Positions 18,611-29,010 of a stretch of DNA of 64,000 bases are shown here, piece by piece. Under the pieces are notes generated by a model that saw only the letters and a program-made list of their open reading frames with translations, searched no databases and was not told the origin of the DNA. The stretch spans positions 50,412,019-50,476,018 of the forward strand of contig NC_042631.1 of the NCBI RefSeq assembly GCF_901001135.1, written 5' to 3'. The translations under genes were made by a program, and so were the position numbers. The stretch is from Rhinatrema bivittatum. Its lineage: Eukaryota; Chordata; Amphibia; Gymnophiona; Rhinatrematidae. Each line of letters opens with the position of its first letter. Position 1 is the stretch's first letter.

Positions 18611-21600
18611 TTATTTAATAAGGGTATTGTCTCCGGGCAGTAGCCATCGTTCTGGTGAGCCACCCACTCTACATTGGCGGTCTCTTGACTTTATGGATCC
18701 ACAGTGTTTATCCCACGCCCCTTTGAAGTCCCTCACAGTTCTGGTCTTCACCACTTCCTCCGGAAGGGCATTCCAGGCATCCACCACCCTCTCCGTGAAG
18801 AAATACTTCCTGACATTGGTTCTGAATCTTCCTCCCTGGAGCTTCAAATCGTGACCCCTGGTTCTGCTGATTTTCTTCCTACGGAAAAGGTTTGTCGTTG
18901 TCTTTGGATCATTAAAACCTTTCAAGTATCTGAAAGTCTGTATCATATCACCTCTGCTCCTCCTCTCCTCCAGGGTGTACATATTTAGATTCTTCAATCT
19001 CTCCTCGTAAGTCATCCGATGAAGATCCTCCACCTTCCTGGTCGCCCTTCTCTGTACCGCTTCCATCTTGTCTTTGTCTTTTTGAAGATACGGTCTCCAG
19101 AACTGAACACAGTACTCCAGGTGAGGCCTCACCAAGGACCTGTACAGGGGAATAATCACTTCCCTTTTCTTACTCGATATTCCTCTCTCTATGCAGCCCA
19201 GCATTCTTCTGGCTTTTGCTATCGCCTTGTCGCATTGTTTCGCAGACTTCATATCATTAGATACTATCACCCCAAGGTCCCTCTCCTGCTCCGTGCATAT
19301 CAGCCTTCCCCCCCCATCGAATACATTTCATTCGGATTTCCACTCCCCATATGCATGACTTTGCATTTCTTTGCATTGAATCTCAGCTGCCATGTCTTCG
19401 ACCACTCTTCCAGTTTCCTTAGATCCCGTCTCATTCTCTCCACTCCTTCCGGCGTGTCCACTCTGTTGCAGATCTTAGTGTCATCCGCAAAAAGACAAAC
19501 CTTACCTTCAATCCCGTCCGCAATGTCGCTCACAAAGATATGAACAGGACCGGTCCCCAACACCGATCCTTGCGGTACACCACTTATAACCGCTCTCTCC
19601 TCAGAGAAGGTTCCATTTACCATCACACATTGTCTTCTGTCCGTCAACCATTGCAATCCAGGTCACCACATCGCACTCACTCCCAAGCTTCTTGTTTTAT
19701 TCACCAGTCTCCTGTGCGGAACCGTATCAAAAGCTTTGCTGAAATCCAAGTATATGATATCGAGTGCTCTTCCTTGATCCAATTCCTTGGTTACCCAGTC
19801 AAAAAAGTCAATCAGATTTGTCTGACAGGATCTTCCCCTGGTGAATCCATGTTGCCTCTGGTCCATCGATTCTCCGGACTGTAGATTGTTCACTATTCTC
19901 TCTTTCAGCAGTGACTCCATTACTTTTCCCACCACCGAAGTGAGGCTAACTGGTCTGTAGTTTCCAGCCTCCTCCCTGTTGCCACTCTTGTGAAGCGGGA
20001 CCACCACCGCTCTTCTCCAATCACTTGGCACCACTCCCGTTTCTAGGGATCTATTGAACAGGTCACACAGTGGAGCCGCCAGAACATCTCTGAGCTCCCT
20101 CAATATCCTTGGATGAATACCATCAGGCCCCATGGCTTTGTCCACTTTCAGGTTCTTTAGCTCTTCCCACACTTTTTCTACTGTGAAAGGATTTTCATCT
20201 ATTCCACTTCCCTCCAGTTTCTTGTTGTGTAGAGATGGTCCTTCTCCAGGGTCTTCTTTAGTGAACACAGAGCTGAAGTATTCGTTTAATATTTCTGCCA
20301 TTTCTTCGTCACTCTCCACACATTGATCATTACCACCTTTCAATTTGCTATACCACTTTGGACCTTTCTCTTTTCGCTGATGTATCTGAAAAATGTTTTG
20401 TCACCATTTTTTATCTCCTTGGCAATCCTCTCTTCCGCTTGACTTTTTGCCAACTTGATTAATTTCTTTGTCTCCCTCAGTTGATTCAAATATGCTTCTT
20501 TGTGCTCTTCCCTTTGGGATCTTTTATATATCTTGAATGCTGTTCTTTTAGCTTTAATTTTGTCAGCCACCTCCTTTGAGAACCAGATAGGTTTCAGTTT
20601 CCTTTTGCTTTTCTTTACAATTCTAACATATAGAGCAGTTGCCTTGGTGATTGCTCCTTTTAGATTGGTCCACTGCTGATCCACATCTCTCTCGTTCTCC
20701 CATCCTTTTAGTTCTTCCTCCAGGTACTTACCCATTTCCTCAAAGTCTGTGTTTTTGAACTGTAAAACTCGGGTCTTTGTGGTTCTTTTCCCTATTCTTT
20801 TATTGATATTAAACCATACCGTTTGATGGTCACTGCTGCTGAGGTGGGCTCCCACCTGGACATCTGAGACATTATCTGCATTAGTGAGCACTAAGTCGAG
20901 TATAGCTCCTTCTCTCGTGGGTTCCAACACCATTTGTTTGAACAAAGATACTTGCATGGCATCCACTATCGCTCTACTATTTTTAGTTTCTGCAGATGGG
21001 ATTTTCCAGTCTACATCTGGCATATTAAAGTCACCCACGATCACCACTTCTCCCTTCTTACCTATCTTATGGATGTCTTCAACCAGCTCTCTGTCCAGCT
21101 CTTCCTTTTGGTTTGGAGGCCTGTAAACCACTCCAATATAAATGGATGCTCCGTCATCTTTTTTTAGGTCGAGCCATAGAGCTTCTTCCTTACCCCAAAT
21201 TCCTTGTAGCTCAGTTGCTTGGATGTTTTGTCTGACATAAAGAGCCACACCTCCCCCTTTTCTATCCTTTCTGTCCTTCCTTAACAAGTTGTAGCCTGGT
21301 ATTGTTGCATCCCATTCATGAGATTCTGTGAACCATGTTTCTGTTATAGCAACAATGTCTAATTCTGCCTCAGCCATTAGGGCCTGCAGATCTGGGATTT
21401 TATTTCCCAAACTATGAGCATTTGTGGTCATTACCTTCCAGGTACTCTCTTTAAGGTTATTGCATTTCCTGGACTCCTTATAAGATATTAGTTGAGATTT
21501 GTTATTCACTTCACTCTTTCTTTTTGTAGTTGTGCCACTGTTGACAGAGTTATTCCTCTCAATTAGATTTTTCTTTTGAGTATGGATCCTGAAATACTGC

Positions 21601-22085
21601 ATGCATTGTGTTTTTTCCCTCTTTTCTGGTAACACTTCAATGTTTTTCTCATGAACTTCTTCAGTTTTTAATATAGAGAAGGCTTGTTCTTTTTGCATTT
21701 GGTACATGGTGTGTCTCCTCATCACAGGTCTAATTCTACCAGATCCCACTGTATTCCTGGATTTTAAAGAGTTTCTTAATGACCTGTTTGAGTGGGGGGG
21801 TATACCTGTTGACTGCTCTTCTGTCAAGAATGGGTGACTGTGGGTCCTTCCTGAGCCTAATGAATTTCCTTTTCTTGACTCCTGGTTTTTCTGTGATATT
21901 GGGGAATTATATTCTGAGTAATGCAATGTGGGTGTATTATTTTTAATTGAAGCTAGTTGATTTTTAATGTCAGTCAACTCCTTTTTCAGGGAAGAGAGTT
22001 GTGCACAAATTGGGCAAGCTCTAAGTTTCCAGATGCTTTCCCTCAAAATAAAGGCTCCACAGCAGTTACATTGGATAGTCCTCAT
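18611..22085 (-). pseudogene. CR1 polyprotein: zinc-ribbon N-terminus, APE endonuclease, RT
   Basis: Encodes target-primed reverse transcription. The first frame (22085-20340, 581 codons) starts MRTIQCNCCGAF with a second Cys pair in RACPICAQL, suggesting a zinc ribbon, then a heptad-like segment and about 150 polar residues. The APE domain starts at WKVMTTNAHSLGNK, with ITETWF, GVVYRPPNQKEE, GDFNMPDVDW and SSSDHQTVW blocks. A one-base shift at about 20343 leads into the RT frame (20343-19663: GPDGIHPRILREL, NYRPVSLTSVVGKV, QHGFTRGRSCQTNL, LDFSKAFDTVPH), then 19656-19300 with a GVPQGSVLG motif and FADDTK catalytic Asp pair, and 19270-18611 with RPHLEYCVQFW and FFTERVVDAWNALPEEV. Only about two or three indels separate it from an intact frame. 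Confidence 0.88.
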
Positions 22086-22796
22086 CCTGGTAATTTATGA
22101 TTTGTATGTCCTTGACTGTTACCAATGTACTAATTTATGTCGCTGCCAATGGCAAGTTAGGCAGTCTTTATTAGAAAACAAGCCCCAGGGGTGGGTGGGT
22201 AGAGGGGTAGGGTGGGTGGGAGTTAAACAGTTAAGCCTGGGACTAGCTGGGTAAAGCAGGGCACTTCTGGACGGTTATCTTTGCTTTTTGGTCAATTGTT
22301 TTAAAAAACAGTCTTTATGCCCCAATAATTTAGTTTGAATAGATTATTTCTGCCAGCTAACCCCAAAACAGAGAGATTATAACAGTTTACAAGCTGGAGA
22401 GAGTTTTTGTTGGGGGGGGGGGTTCTAACTTTGTGCAACAAACAGCAATTTAACTTACTAGACAATTATTATCTTACTATAAAGAAAATTAAAAAACAGT
22501 CAGGAATTAGGCACAGAGGCTTTCTGCACAAATACAAAGCAGCAAGCCCTGTGCAAGCAAACAGCAAATGAACTTACTGGAATAATTTCTTACTATAAAG
22601 AAATGAAACACACTATGAATAGGCACAGAAGCTTTCTACACAACTTCAAGAATAACCAGAAATACTTAGCCACGATGCAGGTTCAAAGCAATAAGCAGAA
22701 GTACTTAAGCCACAATGCAGGTTGCACAATGAATATACACGTCCTCCAAGGGAAATCACTCCAGCGTGTGCACAGGACAATGGCTTCTCCTACTCA

Positions 22797-23745
22797 CAAA
22801 GTCTGTGGAGATGTGGGTCCACAGCTCCTTTGGCATGGGTAGTGACTATAGAAGGCCCCAAGGGCGACCTGGCAAAGGTTTCTGCTGGGTGCAGGTCGGG
22901 CAAGAGGCAACATATGCTCGGACATCCTCTTTTATGCAGGGCCACCAATCGTACCAGGATAAGAACTCCAGCGTGCAGGATCTGCCGGGGTGGCCAGCTG
23001 CTAGGGAATCGTGCGCCCAGGACAAGACCTTCCTATGAAGGCTGAGTAGTACGACTGTCTTGTCTACGGGTACTATGTCTGTGGCTGAGAGAAGGACTTT
23101 AGCGAGGTCCAAGATGTACCCGTTTCACAGGTCCAGGATAGGGCATCCGCTTGGGCGTTCTTGGAGGCTGGGCAATACCACAAAGTGAAGTTGAATCTGC
23201 TAAAGAACAGTGACCAGCGGGCTTTCCGGGGATTCAAGCACTGGCAGAGATATTCTAGATTTTTGTGGTCGGTATACACTGTGACGGGGTGTTGGGCCCC
23301 CTCCAATCACTGCCGCCTCTCCTCAAATGCCATTTTGCTAGAAGTTCTTTGTCCCCGATGCCATAGTTCTTTTCGGCGGGAGAGAATTCTGCGAGAAGTA
23401 GGAGCATGGTAGTAGAGCTCTGGCGTCAGAGTGCTGGCTGAGTACAGCTCCTACTGCCACATCCAAGGCGTCCACCTCCACCACAAATGGGCGTGAGGGA
23501 TCAGGATGGCGGAGACATGGCTCTCGGAGGAAGACCTGTTTCAAATCCTCAAATGCTGGATCGCTTCAAGCGACCAAAGTCTGGCATTGGCACCTTTCCA
23601 AGGGCGGTGAGAGGAACTACCAACTGAGAATACTGGGGAATAAAGTGTCAATAAAATTTGGCAAATCCGAGGAAGCGCTGGAGGGCATGGACACTTTCTG
23701 GGCGCGGCCAGTCTCGGATGTTCTTACGTGTGATCTCCTGGATAC
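22797..23745 (-). pseudogene. Ty3/gypsy pol: RT thumb, RNase H, integrase zinc finger
   Basis: Minus-strand fragment in several frames. From 23745: RPESVHALQRFLGFAKFY (RT connection), then FVVEVDALDVAVGAVLSQ (RNase H, with Glu/Asp of the active site), VYTDHKNLEYLCQ and NAQADALSW (RNase H end), then HPGRSCTLEFL with WWPCIKEDVRAYVASCPTC (integrase HHCC zinc finger), and LWTHISTDFV, the start of the integrase core. The reading breaks at 22797 where CR1 enters and resumes at 17730. Stops and frameshifts make it inactive. Confidence 0.85.
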
Positions 23746-23784
23746 ATAGATCTGACACCAATAGCACCCAAGCACCCATCACTT

Positions 23785-23900
23785 ATTTATTTATTTATGT
23801 ATTTATTTATTTTATGAGTTTTGTATACCGTCATTTGGAGAGGGGTACCATCATAACGGTTTACAACAAAACATAAGTAGCTAATACAATGTTTGTTCCT
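23785..23900 (-). repeat. L2-type 3' tail with terminal stem, copy 3
   Basis: Plus strand shows TTTATTTATTTATGTATTTA then TATACCGT (ACCGT 23827-23831) and ACGGT at 23856-23860. On the minus strand this is the same stem, ATA and AAATA tail as in the other copies. Its transcription-oriented upstream part ends near 23900. Confidence 0.7.
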
Positions 23901-23982
23901 AACATCTTACAGCAGTATCACTCTCCTGTAGCTGTGCTCCCAAGGACACACACATGCATAACCTCAAAGCAATAGAGCTTAC

Positions 23983-24154
23983 CTGTGACCTGGTCTCTGT
24001 GCTAGGTAACTAATTTCTGCTAGGATCTTGCTCTTCCCATATCCAGTGGCTCCTTCATATATGACAGCACGATGGCAGTAGAGCCGCAGACTGACTTCGC
24101 AATTTAGGAAATGATTTAGAGCTGTGGTAAAAACTTCAATCTCCTTCTCTCGTC
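23983..24154 (-). CDS. ADCY10: ADCY10 exon C (P-loop NTPase start)
   Basis: Acceptor CCTTTTTCTGTAG ends at 24155 and donor CACAG|GTAAGC at 23983/23982; 172 bp. The first two bases GA complete a Gly codon with the last G of exon B, giving YPLLG|REKEIEVF across the junction; the exon ends AG, completed by G of exon D. The peptide contains YEGATGYGKSK, a Walker A P-loop (GxxGxGKS), then ILAEISYLAQ. In ADCY10 this nucleotide-binding module follows the two cyclase domains. Relative to the mammalian protein as I remember it there is a short insertion before YEG (about seven residues). Frame, phase and splice sites are all intact. Confidence 0.95.
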
Positions 24155-24204
24155 CTACAGAAAAAGGATAGCTAGGATTTTAGCTCATGCCTTTTCACTA
24201 GTAA

Positions 24205-24400
24205 CTCAGGGTGAATTAGATTTAAGTACAGTAGGCATTTCCCTTTCCCCAGAGGGCTTACACTTTAAGCTTGTACCTGAAGCAATGGAGGATGAAGGGA
24301 CTTGCCCTAGGTCACAAGGAACATCAGTGAGAGAAGCAGGATTTGAACCCTGACTTCCATGGTTCTCAGTTTGCTGCTCTAACCACTAGAGAAGAAGTAA
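24205..24400 (+). repeat. MIR/CORE-SINE-like element
   Basis: Plus-strand text GACTTGCCCTAGGTCACAAG followed by GCAGGATTTGAACCCTGACTT and CTGCTCTAACCACTAG has the order of the 3' part of MIR-type SINEs (ACTTGCCCAAGGTCACA then GGATTTGAACCC). The preceding GGCATTTCCCTTTCCCCAGAG segment completes the unit. It lies in the intron 50 bp upstream of exon C on the ADCY10 strand. The assignment is from memory of the family; it could be another core-type SINE. Confidence 0.6.
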
Positions 24401-24572
24401 CTGGACCATAAAATGACAGCTGGACACAGATTACAAAAGCTAGTAGAAACCTCTCCCCATGCTCATTTTCTGTTGAACTGAAGAACTGATATGCAACCCT
24501 AGAAATTGAAGCAGAAATACCATCCCAGGATGAGAAGGAACTGAGAATCTACTAGGTTACGCCTCTAGGAAA

Positions 24573-24626
<54 letters not shown>
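24573..24626 (+). repeat. (GT)n microsatellite
   Basis: About 26 uninterrupted GT dinucleotides. Confidence 0.97.
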
Positions 24627-24628
<2 letters not shown>

Positions 24629-24789
24629 AAGTGGGATGATTCCAGCAGTATATGCATTATAGCAAGTCTAAGAACTTTGTGCTATAAATCACCTCACACA
24701 TACTTTCTTGCTGTGCAAACCATTAAACTAAGTTACATAACTAAACAAAGAAAACTTTTAAATTAAAATAGCAGTTTTACTATATTATC

Positions 24790-26390
24790 TGTTTATTTCA
24801 AGTAATACTGGGAGAATAGGTGCAATAAGTGGATATAAGGAAAAAAAAACCCACAAGGTTTTAAATCCATTGAAAAAAAAAAAAAAAGATACAAAACATC
24901 CAGGATACATTATCCATCCTCCGAGTCCACTGCTGTAGCCTCTTGGGTATGTGAGTCCAGAAAGGCACGAAGTTGCAATGACTCAAAGAAGACACATTTG
25001 TGATTCAAGTATTGTATCTCACATTTGCATGGGTATTTCAAAAGGAACTTGCCCCCTTGGGCTAACACCTCGGGGATGCATTTCAATACATTTCCTCCTC
25101 CTTTCTTGGGTGGTTCTAGACAAGTCAGGATACATCCATATCGTTTCTCCATGGAAATATGCCTTATGATTGTACATAAACAAGCGCAGCACAGAATCTC
25201 GGTCAAAGGAAACTAGAAGTGTTAATCTTCTTGATATTACAGTTTCTATTGAGGACTCAGTATACCTGTTAAATTTAAAGAGGCCTCTGCTGGTTTATTT
25301 TCACTTGTAGTATCAACCTTGGCAGGAAGATAGTATGTCTTTGAAATAACAGGTAATACTTGTGATGGCATTTTCAAGAACTGAGTAAGATATACTTTAA
25401 ACATTTCATATGGTGATATCATTTTCATATAAGAAAAATTAAGAACCCTAAGGTTCAAATTTTTCAAAGAATTTTCTATATTTTCCATTTTTTTTCCCAT
25501 TCACAATGTCTGTACAAACAATTTTTTGCTGCCAGGCCACAACATTTTCCACCTGAGATTCCAACGACTCCAATTTTGTATTATTTAAGGAAATCGAATT
25601 TTCAATATTTAGAAAGTTGATTAGAATCAAGAGTGATTTTAGTCAAGTTAGCTATTGCAAATTCCAATGATTTTATAGCAGACCACAAAGTAACTAAAGT
25701 AATCTCCACAGGTTTCTCCAAAGAAGGTATAGCAACCATAGCAAACCTGGGCTCTGTTACACAACTACAGCCTGGCTCAATCCTCTCGTCCCCAGAATAA
25801 TGGCTCCTGACAGAATACCAGAGTCCCTGGTTGACAAAAGGGGAGTAGGCCTCACCTGAGGAGAAATCTCTTTGCTGTCCAATACTTCCATAAAGGGAAT
25901 TTCAGGCGGCAATTTTCTTTCCTCTTCCTCTCTGGCTTCTCGAGTGGCCAAAACGATATTCACATGTTGGGGAGGAGAAGGAGTGCTCGGAGCGCCAGGA
26001 CTCAGAGATATTACTTCAGCCAGTAGCACCGACACCCGCTCCGTGTCAGCGTCTACAGCGGCTCTTTCTACCGGCGTTGTCCCCGATGCTGCCACGAAGA
26101 AGGTCTGGATCCTTGGCAGAGATATCTCCGGTAAGAGAAATGAGGTGGAAATTTCCCTCACCTTTGCCTTGCGCTTAAGTATGCGGCATTGTGCAGATGT
26201 TGAGTCCTTCGGTCTTCGACGGCTTCGCCCCACCTACACCTCTCTACTTGTGGCTCCTCCCGCTCACCTTGGACTGATGGCCGCTGCGGCGTCTGCTTGC
26301 TGACCTCTCCGGTGTCCCCGGACCGGCTATGGTGCTGCCTCCTGCCATTCTCCTTCAAGGTACCTCTAGGGCGAGTGCGTGCACTCCGCC
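24790..26390 (-). pseudogene. L1 ORF1 copy, possibly ORF1-only
   Basis: Minus-strand L1 remnant. From the 5' side: start region near 26233 (MGRSRRRPK), Ser/Pro-rich SPGAPSTPSPP block, long polar linker, coiled-coil segment in shifted frames at about 25630-25450 (SLESQVENVVAW), RRM start (ENIENSLKNLNLRVLNF), and the C-terminal domain at 25206-24910 (RYGCILTCLEPPKKGGGN, FPC/YPCKCEIQYLNHKCVFF). The stop is at 24910. Within about 120 bp downstream an AATAAA occurs near 24795 with no ORF2, so this too may be an ORF1-only element; alternatively it is a truncated L1. Frameshifts are numerous. Confidence 0.72.
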
Positions 26391-26449
26391 CTCATCTTTA
26401 TTTCCATGTTGGCGTAAACCTCAGGGGCGTCCCCCAGTTTTGACGTCAC

Positions 26450-27114
26450 AACTCCAGGGTATATCTGCTTACTACACTTGCTAGCTCGTTGAGTTAGCAA
26501 TGGAAGTCATACGGATGGGATTCGCTCTCCGTTCCTAAGCTACTCTGCCACTCCAGCTCTACTGGAACTCTTACTACCCTTCGGGGTCACTAATGGGGTA
26601 CCCGCTCCTCGGGGGCCTCTCTGCTTCTTTCAGGTGCTATCAGGAAACCGGTATTCGCTCCTCGAGGGCCCATGTTCCCTGTGTCGCTGCCTGCAACCTA
26701 TACCTTCTACTTGGAAGAACTAATTACAGTCACCATCTGTGAGTACAGAAAACATCTCTCTCTACAGTACTGCTTCGCCGGAATCAGGTACTCGCTCGTC
26801 GAGGGCCTGCTCTCTGCTCTGGTGCCAGACCTCTCGTCTAGTGGAATCTCTGCTACTGCTAGTGAGTACAATGCTACTGAGTCTCTCTACTCGAAGGGAT
26901 CAGGTACTCGCTCCTCGAGGGTCTGCTCTCCCTGTCTCGGAGCTTCTCCTATTCTACTTGGGACTCTGAATGTTAATTCTACTGTGTGCTCATAACTCTC
27001 AGTTTCTATTCCACTACAGCATTGCCTACAGACGATCCGCTGTTCCAGCGTCTTGTGAGAGACGCGCCCAGCCGGGCTCTACGACCACTACTCACTACTG
27101 CCACCTCTGGTGGT
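26450..27114 (+). repeat. LTR-like sequence with repeated CGCTCCTCGAGGG motif
   Basis: The motif (T/C)CGCTC(C/G)TCGAGGG recurs at 26601, 26651, 26791 and 26904 inside longer imperfect units (ATCAGGTACTCGCTCCTCGA). The style matches the internally repeated gypsy LTRs at 38402 and 56255. Neither end is defined, and the ORF1-only L1 begins at 27126. Confidence 0.45.
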
Positions 27115-27125
27115 TTCAAATACTG

Positions 27126-28776
27126 TTTTTTTTTTAATTCTTTATTTATGAATTTTTCAATATAATTACAAGAATAAACCTTGACTGAAATTACAGAAAT
27201 TATTATAACATGAAATAATATAATTACCATTAGCATATATATTCATATCCAATGGATACATCGACAATAATTTTCTTTGTTTTTCATAGGCAAAAAAGGG
27301 GGGGGGGGGGGAGGAGAACCAAAGGAAAAAATAGAGAAGTACATCATTGAAATAATATTCACTTAACTGTTGGTATCTCTCTATATATTGACTCCGAGCA
27401 TTTTAACTTAGGCCCTTCCATCCAAAACCTTTCTCAATTGGTCTGGCATAAAGAAAACATATATATTTCCAGCAAATTTTACAATACACCTACAAGGAAA
27501 ACGGAGAGCAAAGCTAGCCCCTTTGGCCAAGACCTCCGGGCGCATAGCTAAGAATAATCTCCTTCGTTGTTGGGTGGGGCGTGATAGGTCAGGATATACC
27601 CTCACAACCCCTCCCATGAAAACATCATTAATATTTTGAAAAAATACTTTCATCAAAAAATTTCTTTCTGTTTCAGTATAAAATTGAACAAACAGTGTGG
27701 CCCTTTCCGTGATTTCCAATTCCGAATTCTCCAAATATTGTGTCAAATTATTGGAAGTCTCTCTTTCTCCTCCAACGGAACTTTGTAAACTACTCCTTAA
27801 AAAGAAGAGTTTTTTAACAATCGGAACTTTTGCAGCTTCAATCTTGAGTGTTTCCATGGCAAAACGCTTGAAAGTCACCAAAACAGGCTCACCCATTACT
27901 TTGGGGAAGTTAACCAATCTTGCATTGGAACAACGTAAATAATTTTCAACAGACTCCAGTCTCCTTTGTGATGTTATACAATCCTTCATAATTGAGGCAT
28001 TTTGGGACTGTGTCTGATTTACTTTAGTAGTTAAATCTTGGATGCAATTTGTATGGTTTTGGATCAACAAAATATGTTCTTTTTTAACAGATTCAACTTT
28101 TGATTCAAATTTGCCAAGCAATTGAGATTGAGTGTTCAGAGTACGAGCCATGGTAGCCATTAATTCCCAAATGGCTTCCAGTGTTATAACTGCTGGCTTC
28201 TCAAACTCCAAGGGACTTAGAGTGTTTCCTCCCAATTCCCCCAGTGGAGCCTCTCTTGATATTCTTTGAGATTCCTCACTGCCCGCATTAACCGAAGTCT
28301 CCTCGGGCCTTTCACATACCTCCAACAGCTGGGGGAGGGGAAGTCCTGCTCCGTATGGAGGAGTAGATCCCTCTCGTTGTTCACCCGCAGCTGGTGTTGC
28401 TTCCGGGGTTACAATTCCACTGCTCGAACGAAGGGGAGAGCTACTCAGCAGGCCTCGGGGTGCTGGTGGGCTCAAGGTGATCTCGCCTGGTGATAGTACC
28501 GCTTCTCCCGGTTCCACCACAGCGGCGCTTGAATTCCCCACCACCGGAGATACCGACGCGAACTCAGTAATGTATCGTTGCCCCGCAGGACTGGGTAGGC
28601 TTGAGGGATAAACTCTTACCCTTCCTTTGCGCTTATGAGGCATATTAAGAAAATTGAGCCTCTTCGGAAAATTTTAAACAGGAAAATTGTAAGCGCAGTG
28701 CGGAGCAACTCGGTTCAGCGTCTGCTGGCGGCGGCCATCTTGGCTCCTCCCCCCCGGGATGGTCTTTGGTAAGACC
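27126..28776 (-). mobile_element. ORF1-only L1 (HAL1-like), complete with target duplication
   Basis: Minus-strand element of 1651 bp. Its 5' end reads GGTCTTACCAAAGACC, then GGGGGGGAGGAGCCAAGATG (with CCAAGATGGCC at 28743-28733). It holds one intact ORF1, then a 272-bp 3' UTR with a C13 tract and ends AATAAAGAATT followed by A10. A perfect duplication TTCAAATACTG flanks it (27115-27125 and 28777-28787). Extended by AAA on the minus strand, the inferred cut is TATT|AAACAG, close to the L1 endonuclease preference. There is no ORF2 or space for one. It thus resembles the half-L1 elements known from mammals, mobilised in trans by an L1. Confidence 0.88.
27408..28643 (-). CDS. L1 ORF1p, intact 411 codons
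   Basis: RNA-binding, trimer-forming chaperone of L1. Start MPHKRKGRV at 28643, stop TAA at 27410-27408, no interruption. Residues 1-150 are low-complexity and Ser/Pro-rich (LSPGEITLSPPAP). Residues about 153-236 have coiled-coil spacing (LEAIWELMATMARTLNTQ to SQRRLESVENYL). From about 237 (LRCSNARLVNFP) the RRM follows, then the C-terminal domain with VRVYPDLSRPTQQRRRLF, PCRCIVKF and a GNIYVFF end motif. Length is somewhat above the mammalian ORF1p as I recall it. Lack of any stop suggests a fairly young insertion. Confidence 0.9.
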   Translation of the reverse strand: MPHKRKGRVRVYPSSLPSPAGQRYITEFASVSPVVGNSSAAVVEPGEAVLSPGEITLSPPAPRGLLSSSPLRSSSGIVTPEATPAAGEQREGSTPPYGAGLPLPQLLEVCERPEETSVNAGSEESQRISREAPLGELGGNTLSPLEFEKPAVITLEAIWELMATMARTLNTQSQLLGKFESKVESVKKEHILLIQNHTNCIQDLTTKVNQTQSQNASIMKDCITSQRRLESVENYLRCSNARLVNFPKVMGEPVLVTFKRFAMETLKIEAAKVPIVKKLFFLRSSLQSSVGGERETSNNLTQYLENSELEITERATLFVQFYTETERNFLMKVFFQNINDVFMGGVVRVYPDLSRPTQQRRRLFLAMRPEVLAKGASFALRFPCRCIVKFAGNIYVFFMPDQLRKVLDGRA

Positions 28777-28787
28777 TTCAAATACTG

Positions 28788-29010
28788 TTTAATAAAAGAT
28801 TCAATCTGTGTTTGTCCGGAGTTTAGCCTGACACTGTAGTCCCTCACGGGACTGCCCCCCATGGGTGTGGTCAGCTGCCACAGTGTCCAAGGATCCACCC
28901 AAACACCAATAACCATAACAGCAGAGGAAATAGAGTTTAGAAATTCTGCGCGAGGAGAGCCTTCGTCGCGTCTATCTCAGACGGTGGCCATCTCTAAAAT
29001 AGCAGTTTTA
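28788..29010 (-). pseudogene. Older L1 5'/ORF1 start fragment (target of the ORF1-only insertion)
   Basis: Minus-strand frame with PVRDYSVRLNSGQTQIESFI; the QTQIESF motif matches QTKIESFF in the ORF1 start at 3542. A GGCCATC (reverse GATGGCC) motif lies upstream near 28985. It appears to be the 5' part of an older L1 into which the ORF1-only element inserted. Short and broken. Confidence 0.5.

Larger units (their letters stand above)
17731..22796 (-). mobile_element. Full-length CR1 LINE (about 5.1 kb), inserted in gypsy
   Basis: Minus-strand CR1 retrotransposon. Order from its 5' end: 5' UTR 22796-22086 with internal partial duplications (TAGGCACAGAGGCTTTCTGC and TAGGCACAGAAGCTTTCTAC), one long coding region 22085-18611 broken by a few frameshifts, a 3' UTR containing tandem units (18600-17830), and a 3' terminus TCATTTCTATGTTTCTATATG at about 17757-17737, the octamer-type tail of CR1. 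Both flanks are gypsy integrase sequence that would be contiguous without it, so the ends are defined to within a few bases. No clear target duplication is visible, which is usual for CR1. Confidence 0.87.

Noticed and set aside
18627..21167. Plus-strand ORFs over 18.6-21.2 kb
   Set aside because: Antisense shadows of the CR1 coding region; no independent motifs.
24155..24185. An alternative, longer start for exon C using TAG at about 24173, giving YPFSVGREK
   Set aside because: The pyrimidine-rich tract there is the normal acceptor of the exon at 24154, and exon B supplies YPLLG in the right phase, so the apparent YP is coincidental.
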